Shown one piece after another: positions 60,691 through 64,000 of a stretch of DNA of 64,000 bases. This DNA comes from Bog-756 sp963830165 (GTDB taxonomy: Bacteria; Actinomycetota; Acidimicrobiia; Acidimicrobiales; RAAP-2). The number at the start of each line of letters is the position of its first letter. The stretch's first letter is position 1. The notes beneath the pieces are model-generated. The model made no database searches. It saw only the letters and a list, made by a program, of their open reading frames with translations, and was not told the origin of the DNA. The stretch spans positions 1 through 64,000 of the forward strand of contig CAWHKZ010000003.1 in assembly GCA_963830165.1 (NCBI GenBank), in the 5' to 3' direction. The position numbers and the translations under genes were made by a program.

Positions 60691-61278
60691 GTGCAGGTGC
60701 TTGCCGTCATCGCCTTCGTGCAGGTGGCTGGCTTCCTCATTGCCTGCCTGCTTATAGCGATGCGGATCTTGATGAAGACCGTCCTCGCCACATCCCACAT
60801 GGGAGTGCTGCGGCACCTCCGGAAGACTGGGAGTGCGACCGTGAGGCACATCTGGAAATTCGAGGGGGTCTGGAACCCGGCCGGAAGAGCGAATGTGGAC
60901 GATCGCGTCTATGGACCGGGCGAGGCCCACTACACCTTGGACGAATCGGGAATTGTTCACCTCGAGTTTCACGAGCGCGGAGGCAAGGTGCGGCGCTTCT
61001 CGGGCCCCGTCTCAGTGCCTGTGAAACGCCCGGAATATACGGTCACCCCGCACAGTCGGAAGGCAATTCGAAGAGCAGTGACTGGGTTTGCAGCCGTGAT
61101 GATCACTGGGTACGTGGTCGGATACGAACTGGGAGGCCCGTCGTCGCAGCGTCGGATGGAAGGCGGATGGATCGGGCAATTGGCAGCGATGTCTCTGGCC
61201 CTGCTGGCGATCGCGTCGTATCAAGTGAAGTGCCACGCACTGACCGGAACTCGAAGCCAGAAGAGGTCGCCGCGCTGA
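60691..61278 (+). CDS. Uncharacterised membrane protein
   Basis: 195-aa protein: N-terminal helix (VLAVIAFVQVAGFLIACLLIAMRILM), a beta-rich soluble part (WKFEGVWNPAGRANVDDRVYG, HLEFHERGGKVRRF) and two C-terminal helices. No family recognised. GTG start 60691. Confidence 0.6.
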   Translation: MQVLAVIAFVQVAGFLIACLLIAMRILMKTVLATSHMGVLRHLRKTGSATVRHIWKFEGVWNPAGRANVDDRVYGPGEAHYTLDESGIVHLEFHERGGKVRRFSGPVSVPVKRPEYTVTPHSRKAIRRAVTGFAAVMITGYVVGYELGGPSSQRRMEGGWIGQLAAMSLALLAIASYQVKCHALTGTRSQKRSPR

Positions 61279-61325
61279 CGGTAGCCTCGCCTCGCGTTCG
61301 AACGACTCACGGACCGAGCTCGCGG

Positions 61326-61541
61326 GTGCTGGTTCCTACCCACGAAGAGGCCCGACTGTTCAGTCACGACTTCATCGGGACGGAGCACCTACTCCTTGGC
61401 CTGGTTCGCGAACAGGGAGGGATTGCCGCCCAGGTGCTCACGACCCTAGGAATCACGAACGAACGTGCCCGGAATCCGGTCGAACCTGTCGTTGGGATTG
61501 CAGTGGGCGAACCATCTGGAAACCCGCCCGTACTCGGATAG
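61326..61541 (+). pseudogene. Clp N-terminal (ClpC-type) domain fragment
   Basis: VLVPTHEEARLFSHDFIGTEHLLLGLVREQGGIAAQVLTTLGIT matches the first repeat of the Clp_N domain. The usual N-terminal FTDRAR stretch and everything after the first repeat are missing. GTG 61326 is only a nominal start. Probably a remnant or domain stub; small stand-alone Clp_N proteins also exist. Confidence 0.55.
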
Positions 61542-61594
61542 CGGGGTGTGACGGTCCGTTCAACGGCGAATGAGCGGTGACAGCGAGCGGGTGT

Positions 61595-61738
61595 TCATGC
61601 GAACAGGCTGACGGTGCCTGGATTGGGCGCTCGTGCCAGCCGGATGAAGAACTCGATCGGGTCGATGCCTTGCTGGACGGCGGTCCGGAGTGCGCTCATG
61701 ATCCGGCCCCGAGTGGCCGCCCCTCGCCAGCACCGGGG
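61595..61738 (-). pseudogene. Transposase C-terminal remnant (IS66-like)
   Basis: WRGAATRGRIMSALRTAVQQGIDPIEFFIRLARAP resembles the C-terminal helix region of IS66-type transposases (SVIRTCRQQGR...DFL). Nothing upstream resembles the rest of the enzyme. A leftover of an insertion sequence is the most likely explanation. Confidence 0.45.
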
Positions 61739-61853
61739 ACGCGGAGCCGGTCAGGAGCGGCTGCACTCGGACAGGCCTGAGTCTCCATCAGACCCAGGCC
61801 GGTTCAAGGCAACGAATCACCCGCGGCGCGGGTTTGACATGAGGCAACAGGGA

Positions 61854-63161
61854 TCAACCACCGGCCGCTCCACCGCCACCAAAGCCACCACCGCCACCGC
61901 CACCGAACCCGCCAGCACCGCCACCGAAACCTGTCGTCCCACCGAATCCGCCGAGTCCTGTGGTGTTCGTCGTCGACGAGGACGGGACGGGCTGGTCGAG
62001 GTTGGCGATGCTGACCCGTTGACCAGATGTGACACCCGACTTGATCTGGGTCAGGACTGCACCCACCGTTCCGGCTACCACCTTCACCTGCTTGGTGGTC
62101 GTGCCGTTCACCACGGTCACGTAGCTCGTCGTGCCCACGGTGTGCACTGCCGACGTGGGTACGGTCGTGACGCCGACCGCCTTGCCCGTCACGATCGAGA
62201 TCCCTGCCTCGCCGCCGGAGAAGAGTCCGAGGCTCGGGGAGTCGATGGAGACCGTCACTGGATAGGTCGTGGACGTTGATCCCGATGTGGCCAACACACC
62301 GATCCCGGTGACCGTCCCAGGTATGGCTTTGCTGGACGAGTCGGGGGTCACCAGTGCCTGCTGGCCGACGGCGACCTTGCTGATTGAGGCAACCGGCACC
62401 GTGCCGGCAACTTCGTACGAGTCACCAGTGCCGACGATCACTACCTCTCCGCTCGAGGACGAGGATCCAGCGGAAACCGAGGAACCGACGGTGAGGCTGA
62501 CCTGACCTACCGTGCCCGAGATCGTGCTCACCAGGTTCGCGGATGTCAGTGCCTGTTGGGCGCTATCCAGGTTGGCCTGGGCCACGTCGACGTTCGCCTG
62601 GTCGAGCGCCAGTGCCTGCGCGGTCACCACCTTGGTCCTGGAGCTGCTGGAGCTGCTGGAGCCGCCGGTCCCCGAGCTTGCACCGCCCGAACCGGCCTCA
62701 TCACTGGCCAAGGTGGCCTGTGCGGCGGCCAGGCTGGCCTGGGCCGTCACCTCGGCGTTCTGCAACGATGTCGCATCCAGGGATGCGACGGTCTGGCCTG
62801 CGGTGACCTGCTGTCCGACGGCGACGTCAACGGCACTCACCGTCCCCGCCACGTCGAAGTTCAGACTGGCCTGGTTCGCTGGGGTGATCGTCCCGACCGA
62901 ACTCAGCGTGGATACCGCCGTGCCGGTACTCACCATCGCGGTTCGATAGGTGGCCCCGCTCGGACGGGTGAACTGCCACGCAACCGCTCCGGCCGCAAGG
63001 AGCACCACGGCCACGATGATCCGGAACGGGGAGAGCACTGATCTGCCTGCCCCAGGCGCGCCGGCGGAGGATCGTCGTCCGTCGACCCCCTCTCCGGTCA
63101 TGACCGGAGCATCTGGTGGAGATCCATGGTTCCGGGTGGCGTCTACGGACAGGTCAGGCAT
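61854..63161 (-). CDS. HlyD/MacA-like periplasmic adaptor protein
   Basis: 435-aa membrane-fusion-type protein: N-terminal helix (FRIIVAVVLLAAGAVAWQF), lipoyl halves (VSAVDVAVGQQVTAGQTVASLD and VGQVSLTVGSSVSAG), a coiled-coil hairpin (VTAQASLAAAQATLASDEA, QALALDQANVDVAQANLDSAQQAL) and beta domains. Gly-rich tail. ATG 63161 overlaps the preceding gene. No MacB-type ATPase/permease is seen downstream; the IS remnant lies there. Confidence 0.88.
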   Translation of the reverse strand: MPDLSVDATRNHGSPPDAPVMTGEGVDGRRSSAGAPGAGRSVLSPFRIIVAVVLLAAGAVAWQFTRPSGATYRTAMVSTGTAVSTLSSVGTITPANQASLNFDVAGTVSAVDVAVGQQVTAGQTVASLDATSLQNAEVTAQASLAAAQATLASDEAGSGGASSGTGGSSSSSSSRTKVVTAQALALDQANVDVAQANLDSAQQALTSANLVSTISGTVGQVSLTVGSSVSAGSSSSSGEVVIVGTGDSYEVAGTVPVASISKVAVGQQALVTPDSSSKAIPGTVTGIGVLATSGSTSTTYPVTVSIDSPSLGLFSGGEAGISIVTGKAVGVTTVPTSAVHTVGTTSYVTVVNGTTTKQVKVVAGTVGAVLTQIKSGVTSGQRVSIANLDQPVPSSSTTNTTGLGGFGGTTGFGGGAGGFGGGGGGGFGGGGAAGG

Positions 63162-64000
63162 TGGCGCCAGGCCCTCCGGCCCCGAACCCACCGAAGCCGC
63201 TGGTGCAGCCCGAGGCGCCAGGTGTCGAGATGGTGATCGATGTTGCGGCGATCGCCCCGGTGCTGTCGGCGGTGCCGTTGGCCCGGGCGCACTTGCCCAC
63301 GGCCAGGTCCGTCGGGGTGGCAGTACCGGTCGTGGTGAAGGTGGTCGTCGAGGTGAGGGTCACCACAACTGACGACGTCGCCTGGGTGGACGGATTGGTC
63401 TCACTGACAGTGACGGCGGATCCATCGACGGCAGTGACCGACCCGGTTGCTGCAGCAAACGAGCCACCGCCGAACCCGCCGGCTCCCGCCGGACGGGAAC
63501 CCGAACCCGGAGTGTGCGTTCCGCCGCCCGGCGCAGTGCCCCCACCGGGTCGGCCGCCGAGCCCTCCGGTGCACGCCCCATCGACCGGCTGGGACACCGA
63601 CACCGTGGTCGCCGTCACCGGACCGCCGAACCGGTTCGCACTCGAGGACGAGCCGGAGGTGGGTGTGCCGAAGGCGGAGATGCACGACCCCACAGCCACG
63701 GCCGACTGTGCCGTGGAGGTGATCTGGCTGAAGGTGGTGGTCGGCGAGTAGTTGACGGTAACCTGCCCGGTCGTCGGATCCTGGACCTCAAGGGCCGTGC
63801 CGGTGATCGCGGCAATCGTTCCCGACGTCCCGGGGGGCTGACCTGCCGCCGTGCCGCGCGATCCGTGGGCGGCTCCGGAGGAGCTGGGGGCGGTCGTCGT
63901 AGGCGTGGAGGCCGCCGATGCACCGCATGCCGCCAAGGCGACACCGCCGATGCCGATTCCGGAGAGGATGAGTGCACGGCGCAGGCGGCGGTGCCGCGCT
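63154..64000 (-). CDS. DUF5666-like lipoprotein, 5' end outside the window
   Basis: The frame continues to the right edge, reading RHRRLRRALILSGIGIGGVALAACG with the lipobox LAAC near 63935-63940. Two DUF5666-like beta units follow (GTIAAITGTALEVQDPTTGQVTVNY and GSVTAVDGSAVTVSETNPS), separated by Gly-rich linkers. Overlaps the adaptor start by 8 nt, so the two are co-translated. The start codon lies beyond the window. Confidence 0.8.
   Translation of the reverse strand, partial: ARHRRLRRALILSGIGIGGVALAACGASAASTPTTTAPSSSGAAHGSRGTAAGQPPGTSGTIAAITGTALEVQDPTTGQVTVNYSPTTTFSQITSTAQSAVAVGSCISAFGTPTSGSSSSANRFGGPVTATTVSVSQPVDGACTGGLGGRPGGGTAPGGGTHTPGSGSRPAGAGGFGGGSFAAATGSVTAVDGSAVTVSETNPSTQATSSVVVTLTSTTTFTTTGTATPTDLAVGKCARANGTADSTGAIAATSITISTPGASGCTSGFGGFGAGGPGANA

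Overview
The window is very GC-rich chromosomal DNA from an actinobacterium. The gene families fit an uncultured Acidimicrobiia-type lineage: an F420-type luciferase-like oxidoreductase, a wax ester synthase/DGAT, DUF3054 and DUF3048 proteins, a recA with an actinobacterial GAAC-N4-GTTC LexA box, and a secreted protein with the roughly 41-residue 'GYWLVASDGGIF' repeats often seen in that class. The placement is an inference from families, not from a tree.

Left part (1-25.8 kb). A broken tyrosine integrase lies beside tRNA-Ser(GCU). It is followed by a conserved housekeeping run: rimO, pgsA, cinA, a DUF3048 protein and SOS-controlled recA. Next come a Tat-exported N,N-dimethylformamidase-like protein, an F420/LLM oxidoreductase with a SnoaL-like partner, two SDRs, a TetR regulator, an ABC-F ATPase, a pirin, two ABC-2 export systems each with its own regulator (TetR and PadR), and a GT39-type membrane glycosyltransferase with another TetR. 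Many conserved genes here carry single-base frame breaks (integrase, pgsA tail, cinA twice, DUF3048 three times, the DMFase-like gene). More appear at 26.76, 29.12 and 59.6 kb. The flanking frames are intact, so most look like sequence errors rather than gene decay.

Middle (26-46 kb). A GAF-GAF-GAF histidine kinase and a NarL-type response regulator lead into an accessory region. It holds an NAD-dependent formate dehydrogenase, a genuine bacterial-type pyruvate decarboxylase, a beta-hydroxyacid dehydrogenase, SDR, STAS, wax ester synthase/DGAT, FAD monooxygenase and HD genes, and three MFS transporters. The most striking signal of the window is here. A 51-bp element recurs in the direction of the downstream gene: five clear copies and two weaker ones (one one base shorter, one with a diverged right half). 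A solitary 16-bp palindrome (TTGCAGCTAGCTGCAA) with the same core also occurs. None was noticed outside this region. In several copies the element ends on the start codon of a short leader ORF that is coupled to, or just ahead of, the main gene. Two leaders share Val-Ala-Arg-Val-Asp with every codon changed synonymously. I infer a locally confined regulon, perhaps for low-oxygen or dormancy metabolism, possibly driven by the adjacent kinase/regulator.

Right part (46-64 kb). Small uncharacterised genes, a DsbA-like protein, an OsmC/Ohr peroxidase and a cysteine-less DksA/TraR homologue come first. Then comes a tight five-gene operon: histidine phosphatase, phosphosulfolactate synthase (ComA), VOC protein, AMP-dependent ligase, acyltransferase-3. 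A convergent SGNH hydrolase and an APS-reductase-type cysH lie beside it. CysH makes sulfite and ComA consumes sulfite with PEP, so the locus may build and acylate a sulfolactate-type metabolite. The end of the window holds an amidohydrolase, the repeat protein, a Clp-N stub, an IS66-like transposase remnant, and an HlyD/MacA-like adaptor with a DUF5666-type lipoprotein that runs off the right edge.
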